A stretch of DNA of 64,000 bases from Microthyrium microscopicum (GCA_010405405.1 MU004232.1:1197481-1261480); one strand, 5' to 3'. Positions 11,309 through 23,300 are shown, counted from the stretch's first letter. Made by a program: numbers and translations. The notes: generated from the sequence alone by a model not told the origin.

Positions 11309-12286
11309 ATGACAAAATCAAATCTCGACCTCGTCAAAGCCTGCGACGTCTTCCCCTATCCTCCCTCCCCCGCCTACTCCGCCCAAACATCCCACCTCGT
11401 CCACCTCCGCGTCGCAACCGACCGCAACACAACTCTCGGCTACCTCCTCCCCTCCATCGCCTCAACGTTCGCCTCCCTTCCCGCCTGGGAGCTCGATCTC
11501 GACTCTGAACCCCGCACACTAACTCTCCTCTCCGGCTCCGATGAACCCACGCGCAGCGCCGCCATGGCCCTGACGACCAGCGCGATGCGCGAAACTGGCC
11601 ACTTTGCCATCCTCAACAACGCCTGGCGCGACGAGCTCTACCCCGTCTACGGGCCAGACGGCAATGAGCTGTTGAGGGTGGAGCGTGCGGCGAGCCAGTT
11701 GTTTGGCGTGGTGACGTATGGGGTACATATGACGGCGTATAAGCGGGATGAGGATGGGGCGTTGAGGGTTTGGGTGCCGAGACGGGCGAAGACGAAACAG
11801 ACGTTTCCGGGGTGGTTGGATAATAGTGTTGCGGGTGGACTTGCGGCGGGGGAGCAGCCGATGGCGGCGTTGGTGAGGGAGTGTATGGAGGAGGCGAGCT
11901 TGAGTGCGGATGTCGCGAGTAAGGCGAAGGCTGTGGGTGCTGTGACGTATTTCTATGTTAGTGGGGAGGGATCGGGAGGGGAGGAAGGACTACTGCAACC
12001 GGAGTGTCAATTGGTGTATGATCTGGATTTGACGGGCATGGATGTTGAGTTGAAGCCGAATGATGAGGAAGTGGAAGGGTTTCAGCTAATGGGGATGGAG
12101 GAGGTTTGGCCGGCGTTGAAGGGGGGATCGTTTAAGCCAAATTGTGCGTTGGTGTTGTTGGATTTTCTGATAAGGCATGGTGAGATTACAGCGGAGAGTG
12201 AGCCGAACTTTCTGGAGGTTGTGGCGAGACTACATCGGAGGTTAGAGTTCCCACTGGCGAGATTCCCTACGAGTTCTCATGCTTAG
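11309..12286 (+). CDS. Nudix hydrolase, thiamine-pyrophosphokinase-related (YJR142W type)
   Basis: Single-exon, 325 residues. The N-terminal ~130 residues match the DUF4743 region found before the Nudix domain in fungal proteins related to yeast YJR142W and plant/bacterial thiamine-type Nudix enzymes. The Nudix box lies near residues 178-200: GGLAAGE, seven residues, then RECMEEASL, with Ser in place of the usual Gly near the end. Members of this group hydrolyse damaged or oxidised thiamine diphosphates; that substrate is family knowledge. Codon use changes abruptly near 11650: before it Leu is almost always CTC, after it CTC is absent and TTG dominates (see findings). There is no targeting signal. 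RPB8 is convergent downstream. Confidence 0.85.
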   Translation: MTKSNLDLVKACDVFPYPPSPAYSAQTSHLVHLRVATDRNTTLGYLLPSIASTFASLPAWELDLDSEPRTLTLLSGSDEPTRSAAMALTTSAMRETGHFAILNNAWRDELYPVYGPDGNELLRVERAASQLFGVVTYGVHMTAYKRDEDGALRVWVPRRAKTKQTFPGWLDNSVAGGLAAGEQPMAALVRECMEEASLSADVASKAKAVGAVTYFYVSGEGSGGEEGLLQPECQLVYDLDLTGMDVELKPNDEEVEGFQLMGMEEVWPALKGGSFKPNCALVLLDFLIRHGEITAESEPNFLEVVARLHRRLEFPLARFPTSSHA

Positions 12287-12423
12287 ACGTTTGGAATGAA
12301 GATGTAATAAGCAAAAAGATGGTTCGTATTGTGTCTATCCTGACATGGAACGCCGACCAATGGTATCTTTTGGGTCTTGTAATCATAAACTCCAAACATG
12401 CTTCCCAATCATGGATTCATCAA

Positions 12424-12907
12424 TTATTTCTTCATGCACAGATACGCATGATCCACTCGCATCGGCGTCAACTTTTTGTAAGGGCCCTCGAAACACAGTA
12501 ACAAGCCTCCGAACGAGACATATACTTTGCTAATTGCTCATTAGTCTTCATCCTTCTTGACGCGCGGTCCGCACTTACATGTTGTTGGAATCCGACTCGT
12601 CAAACTTGTACACTTTTCCGTAGCACACGTAGTCCCACTGATCAGCAATACTAAGCTCTTTGGTCTCGCGCCAGCCTCCGCGCTCCATTGTGTCTTCTTC
12701 TTTGGATCCGTCGAGATTCAATGTTGAGGTGATCAGAATTTGTACTTGATCGCCAGGGGCGACTGGATAGAGCTCGATATTCACATCCAAGTCCATTTTT
12801 GTGTTGCCATCGACGGATGTGCCGCTGACGCGCGCGACGCGATCATATTTCCCGGGGTTGTATTCGAGTATTGAGAATGTGTCTTCGTAGAGAGTCGCGT
12901 CGGTCAT
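12424..12907 (-). CDS. RPB8: RNA polymerases I/II/III common subunit RPB8 (RPABC3)
   Basis: Shared small subunit of the three nuclear RNA polymerases. Exons 12579-12907 and 12424-12529 with a 49-bp intron at 12530-12578 give 144 residues, the usual length. The protein has the RPB8 pattern: LYEDTFSILEYNPGKYD at the start, ELYPVAPGDQVQI in the middle, DYVCYGKVYKFDE before the intron, and after it VYVSFGGLLLCFEGPY with a basic C-terminus. The last exon supplies the strand required to close the OB-like double barrel, which confirms the splice. ELP4 starts 280 bp away in the opposite direction, so the two share a short bidirectional promoter. Confidence 0.93.
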
Positions 12908-13187
12908 GATGATGGCAAAGAATGTGATGAGATGGTGGATTTTGCTTCGGCGGTTTCAGAGGGCTAATAAGTGGGGGTACGCGATGCTAAGTTCAGTGAA
13001 GCTCTTGCGGGATTGGAAGATGTTGGTTGTTGGTTGGATGTCGGAAGCTTAAGAAGTTGAAGGTCAAAAAGTGGTCGAGGAATTTTGGAAGTGACAGGGA
13101 TGTTGCAGAGCCACACCACTTTTCAGCCTCCAGCCTTGTTTGATTTTCACTCTTGAATATTTCACGGCTTTCCTTTCTCTTAAGGAC

Positions 13188-14388
13188 ATGTCTTTCCGGA
13201 AAAGATCTGTGCCTCTGACTAATTCAGCCAAATCAGAATCTTCATCGCCAGATGTCGCTTCGTTAGAAGCTGCAAGTTCTACCAAACAAGCCCCTCCACC
13301 TGGCGTGCGAATATCCCCAAGCTTCTCATTGCCAACTGTATCAACAGGTCTTGCATCTCTGGATTCGCTACTCAGGCTAGGAGCTGGACTCGCTTTAGGA
13401 ACTAGTCTGGTGATAGAAGAAGATGGAACTACTGATTATACTGGAACCATCTTGAAGTGCTTCGCAAGCCAAGGCGTGATACACGGCCACAAGGTCTTTA
13501 TTCTTGCCGCTGAACCATGGGGCGCCAATTTGCCCGGAGTGGCAGAGGAGAAAGTTGGAAAGAAAGTAGTATCAAAAGAAAATGAAGAAAAAATGAAAAT
13601 AGCTTGGAGATACGAACGACTAGGCGCTCATGGAACTAGCAATCGTGATAGAATTGGTGCGTAGATCGAGATCTGACATTAGGCGGAGAATATATATCTA
13701 ATAAGCATTAGGCCTTTCATCACAGTCTCTAGGGGACAACATCACTCCCTTTTCTCATACGTTTGACTTATCTCGCTCACTCGTCCGTCCAGCTACAAGT
13801 CCAATGATTACATATCTTCCACCAACACCAAGAGCTCCTTTTCCAGACCTCAAGGCTGTCGCAGCATATCTTACAGAAAACCCATCCAGCCAACCAGTTC
13901 GGCTCATCATACCGTCGTTGCTCTCGCCTCTTTTCTACAGTCCGGATTCTTCGGATCCCAAGGCCTTCATTTCATTTCTTCAATCGATCCGACAGCTGCA
14001 GCAGAAACATGCAAACCTTGTCGCAATTCTCTCCTGGCCTCTCGCCCTGTATCCAACTCATCATACCCTGACTTGGTGGCTCGAACGGCTCTGTGATGGA
14101 GTGATCAGACTGGAGCCTTTTCCACATGATTTTAGCGCAGAGGCCATTCCACAGAATACCAACTCGAAAGGCCGAGATGAAGATAAGATGCAAGGATTCC
14201 TACGAGTACGCAAATTGCCCATCCTAACAGAGCGAGGAATGGGCACAGGCGTCATGGAAGATATGGTATGGGCATTAGGACGCAAGCGATTTGTGATCCG
14301 ACCATTTAATCTGCCGCCCGTGGAATTTGAGAATGGTGGTGAATCAAAGGAGGAAGAAAAGGTCAAGGCCAAAGAGTTGGAGTTCTGA
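13188..14388 (+). CDS. ELP4: Elongator complex subunit ELP4
   Basis: RecA-like subunit of the Elp456 subcomplex of Elongator, which supports modification of wobble uridines in tRNA. Exons 13188-13656 and 13712-14388 with a 55-bp intron (13657-13711; donor GTGCGT, branch CTAAT) give 381 residues. I chose the ATG at 13188 because the product then begins MSFRKR, as in yeast Elp4; an in-frame ATG at 13140 adds 16 residues. The GLASLDSLLRLGAGLALGTS segment, the IAWRYE stretch, the HTFDLSRSL segment just after the intron, and the C-terminal region ending in PFNLPPVEFE match the family. A second Elongator subunit, ELP5, lies at the far end of the window. Confidence 0.92.
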
Positions 14389-14534
14389 ACCGTTGATATG
14401 GTTCCGTCATTCATTGAGGGAAGAATGCGTGTTCCCTAGCTCCTGTCGCTGTAAGAGCGCAAAAAATGCAAAGCCGCCATGAACGCTCAAAATATGCCCA
14501 GCCAATAGCATCGATGTCGAATGCAAATATCATA
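14389..14534. other. Short convergent intergenic gap
   Basis: Only 146 bp separate the stops of ELP4 (+) and the Rab gene (-), so their 3' untranslated regions probably overlap. No feature seen. Confidence 0.4.
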
Positions 14535-15287
14535 TCAACAGCAACCGCCAGTCTTACCCCGTGGATCATCCAAACCGACATTCATCCTGACGTTCCCGGT
14601 GCCTAATCCAGCCCTCTTCACACCGCTTCTCCGGTCATCCAGATTATATCGACCAGCCTCTATTCCCTGATATATCCTCTCTGCAACCTTTCTAAACGCC
14701 AATTCCACGCCTGCCCCAGATTTCGCACTCGTCTCGACGTACGAAAGGATATCATTGTCCTTCGCCCAAGCCTCCGCCTCCTCCTTCGACACCTCACGCC
14801 TCCTTTTCGTCTTAGCATCATTCGTCACATCCACCAACCCCTCCTCGTCCAAATCAGACTTATTCCCCACCAACACAATAATAATGCCCTCCTCCGCAAT
14901 CAACCGCAGATCATTCAACCAGCTCGTCACACTCTCAAACGTCGACCGCCGACTAATATCAAACACCAGCAATGCGCCTGATGCGCCTCTGAAATAGCTG
15001 CGTGTTATCCCCTTATATCGCTCCTGCCCGGCCGTATCCCATAATGAAAGTTTCATGTGTTTTTGCACTGCTGGCCCGGGACTTCGCGGCGAGGGTGTGG
15101 GGAGGTCGAGGTCTGCAGAGGCGGGTGGACCAACGGCCATGATGCGCGAGCCGAATTCAACGCCGATGGTGACGTCGTGGTGGGTTTGAAAACGGCCTTC
15201 GCAGAGACGGATTGTTAACGAGGATTTGCCGGTGCCGCTGTCGCCTATGGAGACGATTTTGGCTATGTAGTCCCATGATGGAGGCAT
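14535..15287 (-). CDS. Rab-family small GTPase (Rab2/4/14-like)
   Basis: Intronless, 250 residues. All G motifs are present: P-loop GDSGTGKSS at 15-23, switch I HHDVTIGVEF, WDTAGQE, NKSD and ETSAKS. The C-terminus ends GGCC, a dual geranylgeranylation signal, so it should cycle on a membrane of the endosomal or secretory pathway. Sequence around switch I and the YFRGA segment suggests the Rab2/4/14 group, absent from budding yeast. Unusual features are about 21 extra residues, rich in Pro, Ser and Asp, between the switch I strand and the WDTAGQ motif, and an extra Lys/Arg segment after NKSD. The coding strand switches from C-rich to G-rich near 15040. Confidence 0.88.
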   Translation of the reverse strand: MPPSWDYIAKIVSIGDSGTGKSSLTIRLCEGRFQTHHDVTIGVEFGSRIMAVGPPASADLDLPTPSPRSPGPAVQKHMKLSLWDTAGQERYKGITRSYFRGASGALLVFDISRRSTFESVTSWLNDLRLIAEEGIIIVLVGNKSDLDEEGLVDVTNDAKTKRRREVSKEEAEAWAKDNDILSYVETSAKSGAGVELAFRKVAERIYQGIEAGRYNLDDRRSGVKRAGLGTGNVRMNVGLDDPRGKTGGCC

Positions 15288-16277
15288 GGATAGTTCTGTA
15301 TGGTATGTGGTGGGCTTGAGGGAGAGAACTGTCTGAGATACGCTGGATGTTAAATGGAGATATGTGTGTCTCGGAGCGTGTGCGTAGAAAGAGGAGTGAG
15401 GAGATATTCGGGTAAGAAGTAGAGTTGGCGTTATTGGTACAAGTCACGCGGTGCAGGACGAGGCAGTGAACAAGCGCTGGTTTCGGACACTAGGAGCCGG
15501 TAAGCGGACAAAGACTGGTGGAATCTTGCAGCTGAATTGATGTTGTTTAGGATGTGGTGTTAAGACACAGACACATGGCATAGTATGCTAGATAATGTAA
15601 AGGGATAGAGGGAAATGTATGAGCTGTCAAGGCGATACGTTGATCTCTAAGTATCATTTGACGGGTTGAAGTTGCTGCATGACGAACGGAGGCTGTCCAG
15701 AAAATTATCGGGGGCAATGAATGTCTAGCGGTTTTGATCGTTGTTGCCTCAGAGTACAATCCTTGTACAAACGTTGAATCCCTCGAGGCTGGGTCCAACA
15801 TCAGTCAGAACTCAGAAGGAGTAACCGGGTTCATTATTGTGCATCTCGTTGAGTATAAAGCTATGGACTACGCTTCTTGAATCTCCATAGACAGCATTCC
15901 AAATCATCAACTACGATGCCAGCCAGACTACTACCGACACCAGAACACGCAAAGCGGACCTGGAAGGACTGTAAATATGGACTGTATCTTCAAAGTTTGG
16001 AACAATTATTATGAATAGTGGCATTATATGACTTTTTGCTATTCCTGCTCTATGTCCAGACTCCAGGCTCGAATAGTAGCGTCAAGATCGACTCGCCATT
16101 GCAGTTGATGAAGATAGTGTACTTAACCTGCCGTCGCAATCAGAAAAATATCTCCATTCAAATGTGATGGATGGGAAAGAAAAGAAGCGAGTTGGAATGA
16201 ATTAGTGCCGGCCATTGAAGTCGATAGGAGCACACAATAGAATTCCCGATCGTGAAAGATGATTTACTAGCAATTCA
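15288..16277. other. Rab promoter and noncoding stretch
   Basis: About 1 kb without a supportable gene; holds the upstream region of the Rab gene. A 32-codon ATG frame at 15915 is too short to support. Confidence 0.4.
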
Positions 16278-16476
16278 CTGACAAGATAGAATGCCATTGT
16301 CCCATCCACGGCGATGGCTTCCGCTAACGCTGTTAAACAAAACGTGTTATATTGTCCATCGCGTTCGATTATCGGTCAAGATCTTAACGCATTAAATGGC
16401 AAACAAAGCACTTGATGAATAGCGAGGTGGATGGTAGACATCGTAGTCGTTGGGAGTAAGCGTTTCCACAAGACAA
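16278..16476. repeat. Diverged copy of foldback element family A
   Basis: Contains the family A internal core (ATGGCAAACAAAGCACTTGA here; ATGGCAAATAAAACACTCGA in the 46-kb copy) and degenerate ends related to the 46-kb copy, including a GGGAGTAAGCG end segment. The terminal inverted repeats are still visible but heavily mutated, so this is an old copy. Boundaries are approximate. Confidence 0.5.
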
Positions 16477-17012
16477 ACATAATGTATGGGGCTATGTGGC
16501 TTTAATGGGGCTATATAATGGATACCTGAATCAAGGATTGCCTGTTGCCTGGATTTGCTTACGTCGCAAGCTGTTCAAACGTTGATTTCTAGATTGCTTT
16601 CCTCCCACACAACAGTCCGGGATCCAGGTACTTCTGCAGGGCATGAGCTTGCTTGATGATAGCGGTCTGTGGCCTTGCCAGTACCTTCTACATCTATTAT
16701 CTCTCAACTTCCTATCGCTTTCCTCTCAGCTTCTTTGTTCCCTCTCACTTCTCACTCCCTGACCTTCAAATCCCAACACCTACAACGCTTTGTTCCTACC
16801 ACTTGCCGCTCTCAGACGTCTACGAATCGCAATTGCATGTCGGTCCCTCTTCCGCCACACCTTCGTCCGTCCCCGCCACATCACAGACCGGCTACCTAAA
16901 CGCATAACACCGCTCCTTCAGCAGTCTTATTCCCCATCTCCTCTGCTGGATAAATTCCTATTCCTACAAATACACGTTCCCGCGGCGCCGCTCTCACTAA
17001 CGGCTGCCAAAC
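16477..17012. promoter_or_regulatory. Pyrimidine-rich promoter/leader of the transporter-like gene
   Basis: From about 16690 the plus strand is strongly C/T-rich (TTCTACATC, CTCTCAACTTCC and similar), a common feature of fungal promoters and 5' leaders. Frames at 16653-17029 are artefacts of this composition. Confidence 0.4.
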
Positions 17013-19398
17013 ATGTTTTCAGAATGTAAGTCAGCTCCGAGTCGCAGTGCTGGTGACACAATCCGTTTTCCGTACACCGGTCGATGATCCAAGACAAATC
17101 CTCACTCAGCTCGCGTGACTAACAATCCAAATTCTAGATGCCTCCCGTTTTCTGGCCCAGTCGCAATCGCGTCCACCAAATGGCCATCAACAACAGAATC
17201 CTTCCTCTCCGACTCGAAATTCCTCTAATCAGCAACAAAGTAATTCGCGATTCGGCGGTCCAAGTTTTCTCCGACAGAATATGCCGGGTCCTTACAACCA
17301 AAGCGCATCGCAGTTTTCTCGATTTCCCTTTGCGTCGCGGACGCAGAACGCACAGGCTCCCCTATTCTTAAATAATGCTGCAGACGAGTTTCGGGAAGAA
17401 GACGACGGGGAGGAACATCAGCGCGAAGTCGCAGATTTCTACGCGCTGCAAAGATCAAGAAGGGCATTCGGGCCTAGTCATCTCACGGAATCTTCGGAAG
17501 GGGATGATTATGTCGACCATTCATCACACGCAGATGAGACTGTAGAAAGTCATGAAACGGAGGACGAGTCACCTTTTGGGCGACCAAGAGGTCAAGGCAT
17601 AAAAAGCTCGTGGAGAGGCGAAAGAGAAGAATTTAGGGGGAGAAAAGGGAAAGAACCAGCAGTAAAGACAGTTCTGGAGAGGCCGGAGCGAAGAGACAGT
17701 GTACCAGCGTCAACAAGCACTCGGGCTAAAAGCCAGAAACTGGTCGATGTGGAGCTTTCAGAATCGGAGCATAGCAGTGTGGATAATCTAGAAGAGGAAG
17801 ATTATGGGCCAGAAGAATCTGCACCAGCATACAGTGGCTTTAACTTCAAATCGCAAACCTCTAAACAACCACAACAAGGCGAATCTTGGATACCGGACGA
17901 GACGGATGACGAAACATCAAAACTTTACCAAAAACCACGGAGTATTGACGGTGACAGTGTTCTTCCCACTCTTGATGAAGTAGAGGAAGATCCACAAGCA
18001 TACACACCGAAACACGACGCTTTTTGGGCAACTCTTTACTTAATATCCTTTGCTTCACTGTTTGCAAGCGCATTCTTGGTTTATTTACACACCGACACCC
18101 CAGGAAAGCAGCTTCCAGACACTATTTATACGATTCTCCGGGCCCAGTATGGTTTGCTCGCTAAAGATACCCTCATCGCAGTCATCGTTGCAGCTCTTTG
18201 GCTGTCTGTCCTTCGATCATTTCTCCGACCTTTGACATATCTTACAGTCTTCGCTGTACCTATCATACTCTTCTCATTTGCGCTATGGCCATTTATATCA
18301 AGTTTCAAAACGAAAGAAGGCGGCACAGGACGTAGTGCACAAGGTAAAGCCATGGCGATTTTCTCCACGATACCTCTACTTGGCGCGATGGCCTGGACAT
18401 ACCTGGCTATTCAATCAAGACACTCCATCGATCGTGCGATTCAAATTCTGGAGTTAGCTAGCAAGATCTTGACAGCTTCTCCAGCGTTGGTCATGGCAGG
18501 CGTTGCAGCAGTAGTTACAACCGTGATCTGGTTCTGGCTATGGCTTGTCATGTTCACGCGAGTTTTCCTGGAAGGCCATGTTGTAAAGAAAGTCTTCCTT
18601 CTTGACGTTGGTACCTGGTGGCTCGGCGTTTTCTTCTTCCTCATGCTTCTGTGGACCCAACTCGTCATCTCCGGCGTCCAGAGGGCAACCACCGCCGCTA
18701 CCGTCTCCCAGTGGTACTTCTATCGCTCCTCCGGCACCACAGCCTCATCACGCGATGTCGTTATCGCATCTTTCGTCCATGCCTCTGGTCCGCTCTTTGG
18801 AACCATCTGCCTCTCCACCCTCATCTCACTACTCATTCGCCTACCACTTCTTCTTCTCCCGCGACGCTTGGTGGGCATGTGCGCCATGTGCATATACGCA
18901 ATGACTCCCGCGCCAATCGCATCCCTCACCAACCCGCTAACTCTCACCTACGCCGCCATACACTCTCAACCTCTAGCCGTTGCTGCCCGTGGCCTCACGC
19001 GCCTTCCTCTTAGCGCAAACTCACCTGCTCGCAGCTTCCGTGATCCACGTGCTAGCGGCGATACACTTGCCGCATATCGCACAACGCACATGCTCCTGCA
19101 CGCTACGCGCCAAATCATGACCCTCGCACTAGGTCTAGGCGCGTGGGTATCCGTAGCATACATCAAACAGGAAGGCGGAGGTTCAGCGTACGCCTACGTC
19201 GTCGGGCTCGGCGCAGCCGTAATAGGCTGGAGCGTTTTGGGCGCCGTAGAAGGTATCATGGGCGGTGTAGTAGATGGTGTGCTTGTCTGTTGGGGAAGTG
19301 AAGTTGCAGCAGGTCGCCAGGGACGACAGTTTTGTCCTGAAGCAGCAGAGCTATTTGGTGAGCCAGAAAGACGCGCTGGAGCGCGGATCATGGTGTAG
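17013..19398 (+). CDS. PNS1: Choline-transporter-like (CTL/SLC44, Pns1 family) membrane protein
   Basis: A 13-nt first exon (17013-17025, MFSE-) and a 112-bp intron (17026-17137; branch GACTAAC) join in phase to 17138-19398, giving 757 residues. The first ~245 residues are hydrophilic, rich in Ser, Glu and Asp, probably cytosolic and phosphorylated. From about residue 295 there are roughly ten membrane helices with the CTL order: a long loop after the first helix, the WTQLVISGVQ and WYFYRSS segments, and the SGPLFGTICLSTLI helix. Budding-yeast Pns1 is the namesake, but its substrate is not settled, so choline transport should not be assumed. The short first exon is easily missed; it is supported by a perfect donor and branch site. 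Confidence 0.85.
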
Positions 19399-19794
19399 AT
19401 ACACAGTCATGTAGATAGAACTTGAGCATAGCGCAATCATTAGCATTATTTTTTTACTCGTAAGATATATTCTTCGTTGATGAGATAGCTGGTATGGGTC
19501 ATGGGTACTTCGATGGCTTCTATCGACTACGGTTTATGTTCAAGTGTTTTCTCGCCCATCGAGGGCGCGTAATCTGCTAGCTGTCTTGCTCAGTCCTTCA
19601 TTTTCGAATTCAGTGTTCGTCACCGAGGGAGTTAAGACATATCTCTGTTCTGCAGTTCCATAGAGGGTTGTAAAATCATTTTACTACGGAAAGCAGTAGA
19701 TTTTTAAACAAAGAACTTGATCGTCTCCCTTGCTGAATCGTTTCGTAATTTGTCCATCGCAACATCCTATGTGCAACCTCAGTGTCGTTACTAG
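19399..19794. other. 3' flank of the transporter-like gene
   Basis: Noncoding, with moderate AT content and T-rich runs near 19440-19460. No gene seen. Confidence 0.4.
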
Positions 19795-20170
19795 TCAAGC
19801 GTGTTCTTTAAGTACATATATAAGTAACGAAATAGAGATATGAAGTGGCATGTTCGGAAGTAAACTAACTTGGCTTTTATCTACGTTTTGCTAAAGCTTA
19901 TAAGGAAGGCTTTAGAGGTAAGAGATATACGTTAAGTACGGTCTGGAGTAAAAGTAAGGATTACTAGTAGAAAGATAGTATCTAAATATCGCTTCTAATT
20001 ATAATCTTCTCTTTCGAAAAGTCTTAGTCTAGTAAGTAGTAGTATTAAACATAGCTCTAAGCTTCTAACTAGCTTCTAATCTAGATAATTATAAAGCCTT
20101 TACTTCTTAAATAATTAATTAATTAATTAATTTAAATTACAGATTAAAGGCCTTAGCGGGGTAGTTAATA
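19795..20170. repeat. AT-rich, RIP-like relic
   Basis: Base composition drops sharply and TA dinucleotides dominate (for example long runs of CTTCTAA, CTAGTAAG and TATAAG words), while CA and TG are scarce. A 20-bp (ATTA)n microsatellite lies at about 20112-20131. This is the usual appearance of a transposon copy degraded by repeat-induced point mutation. The original element cannot be named. It ends about 150 bp before the start of the WD40 gene. Confidence 0.55.
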
Positions 20171-20317
20171 GTCCGAAGATTAGCCGCAGTTAGGCTTCTT
20201 CTTTTACTTTAGGATGTTCCTAACTTAATCCCTCTTAATAATTTCTAATAGCGCCTTAAACTCCCTTTATTCTCTACATTCCTTTCGAGCGCGGCCTCTA
20301 AAATACGGGAAGCCAGA

Positions 20318-23300
20318 ATGGCAGGCCCTCTCAATCCGCCGTAAGTGTTTAAATTGATTTATTCCAGCATAACAGGTCGCGCTAGGAGCTGGACGCGCTA
20401 CAACGCGTTTCCATCCAATGCTCTCCATACTACTTACTAAAGCTCAATCCTAATGCTTCTCTGCATTGCCAGCGGGCTTGGTTTATGCTTTTCTTACTAT
20501 GTCGTTTCATTATTAGGCTAACACGCTCTTTGCAGACCTGTAGAAATCATCGACTTGACTGGTGATTCCGACCCTGAGCCTCCCATGGCTCAAAAGCGAA
20601 AGGCTCTGTCAAGTACATCGCCTACCAACACCATCACTTCATCAAAACGACAGAAACCACTATCTGGAACCTTCAGAGCCACGGGACCCAGGCCTACTAT
20701 TCCTCTCATCGGCTCAGACCTCAACATCAATACTCAACTTCCAAGCCAACAACACTCGGCTGTACCTTCACAAAACGGAAACACTGCTGCCTCAGGCCAT
20801 AACTCAAGATCCCCATCAGGCAGCCAACTTCAAAAAGGGGCGAGATCTCAAGGAGTAAATAGTAGCAATGTTTCCTCTCCTAGACGTCCTACTCCAGTCT
20901 TTCGCAACTTGCAAGCCGAATATGAAGCCGAACGAGAGGCTAAGCATGGTCGAATCACATTGGACGCTCTATTAGGTGACGCTTCCCCAAGTCAAAGTCC
21001 AGAGAAATTAGAGCAGTCTCTTGCGATTCCGTCTCCCAAATCCGCAGGAACATCACTCTTCGACAGCATTGCACAGCTGAAACCGCTGAAGAAGATTGAC
21101 TTTGGTTTCCGAAGTCCAGCTAGCAAAGGCAATGTCAATACTGGCAGCAACAATGCAACTCCGTCTTCTCACACAAGCCCTGGCAACAATGGACTCCTTA
21201 GGAGCCCCAAAGCTTCTTCACACGGAATGCGTCAAACCTCGATATATGATGCTTTCAACAATCCGGATTCGAAGCCTCTTCAGGCGACTCCAAGTGCTCC
21301 GTATAGGACTCCGACACCTGTGGTATCAAGCGATCGGCTCGCATATACTCATGTCTCGCCAAGCCATCAGTCATACCATCCCCCTCCACTTCCTGGAAGT
21401 CGTTCTACCTCGGAAACCCAAATTTCTGGACGATCTGTTCAGCAATCATTAGATGCAAGCTTTGGTAAACGACCCTTGGAAAACCCTCAATCTAATCGTT
21501 CGATCCAACGAAAGTCTCAAGGCGGGTTGGAGCGAAACATCCAAAGAGCCTTAAAAGCCTTCCACCACCGGAAGCTAATGGTGGATTCAGAGCTTCGTCC
21601 TGGTCCTCCGGCATCACCAGTCAAGCGACAACGTGTATCGCTGGGCGTAACTGAAGGATCCCCTACCCACCGAGTTTCTACAGGTCTTGGACGTCAAACG
21701 GCATTCAAGACATCGACTTCAAAATCAAGCAACGCACCTGAACGTGAGCAAGGAGTACCTTCAAAGAGCAGGGCCTTTTCCTTTACCCCAACCTTGGGCG
21801 GACTCTCTAACGGCCCTTCATTCGACACAGCTAGACCTCGTCAAGTCCAAGCTTCGAGTTCATGGCAACGGTCTAATTTTGATAGAAGCGTTTTATCACC
21901 TCGACGCAAAGGACAGCCATGGAGTATCGCAGATGAGATTTTGCTCGTCTACCTGAAAGAGTTTCATGGAGATGCTCCAACTGGCCTTGCCCTTGATAGA
22001 TTCATTGGGCGATCATTTGGCGGTGGCTCCTCTCCAGCCGAGATCAAATACATTCAGAACTTGAAGCCTGGCTGTCCAAAGAGACAGAAGCTGAATCTTG
22101 CGACGACCATTCCAGCGTTGAAACAGATTCTGACCTTGGATTTGAACGCTACACAAACAATGAGTCATTTACAGACCTTCATAGATATGGGAGTTCTACC
22201 AAACGGACTTAAAGTCCCGCCGCCATTGATAGAGGCTACACTACCTACTTTTACGCCAAGTATGCAATCCGGACCCCCTATTCGCGAAGCAGCTGCATCA
22301 ACATCACAGGAATCTTGGTATTCTCCTGCTGAGTCTATATACTCTGATTCGCAGCGACCTCGCCGCCCACCTACCGCCCCGGCACCAATTGCGACGCGAC
22401 CGAGAATGGATATGATCACAAGCGGACCTGGTGTCAGATCTTTACCGTACTCCGGGGTCGATACCTCGCGAGAACGGTCATCCTCCTATGGTTCAGAGAC
22501 TCGTCCTACTTATCTTGCTACCAATATGGACATCCGCAAGATACCCCAAGAGCATAAGAGAGGTCACACCCTTCCATATCTAAGCTCAAATCAACGCGAT
22601 GCTATTGTACCGGCTTTAGATCACATTGATTGGCAAAGCCATCCACTTCAAGGCCCCATTCACGTTCGCTTCTCTAAAAGCGAGCAAGAATCGCTTTGTC
22701 GCCTTATTTCAGAGTTGACAACGAAAGCATTTCTGTCCGAAGTGCCTACTGGACTGGGCCATACCAAAATCGCTCGTCTCTTAGCAGGTGTTCCCAATGG
22801 TTCACTAAAGCTTGACAGACTTGCAAGACTTGGCAAGAGCAAGCTGAAACAACGTACTGAAGCATCTATCAAGGCGTTCCTCGTTGATTGTGTTGCTGGA
22901 ACAGTTCAAAACACGAACCTCCAAGCTAGATCTGAACCTGATCGATCGCATGAGTCGTCAGTAGCCAAAGACCTGATCAACCGATCCATAGGTGGTAATA
23001 GACGAATGGTCAGAGACCGCGTCTATAACACCTTTGGACCTTCTGCCTCTTACAGCAATATGTCAAGCGATGTGGGAACTGTTGCCTTTGCGCCAAACTC
23101 GAATGTCTTTGCTGCTGGATCAATGTGCCTCGTCGACGAAGATTCGCAACAATACAACAATCCTGTTAATCTCGTCATCGGTGATGCACATGGATTGGTT
23201 CTACAAGAAAAGGCAGACCATTGGCGTCCTCGAGGATGCACCGCAAAAGGTGCCAACTCGACAGAAGCCATGTATCGGACGCAAGATAAGAGACTTTTTG

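Noticed and set aside
16653-17029. Overlapping plus-strand ORFs of 76-84 codons
   Set aside because: They arise from a pyrimidine-rich leader without stops; protein composition is only Ser/Pro/Leu/His and the true start is at 17013.
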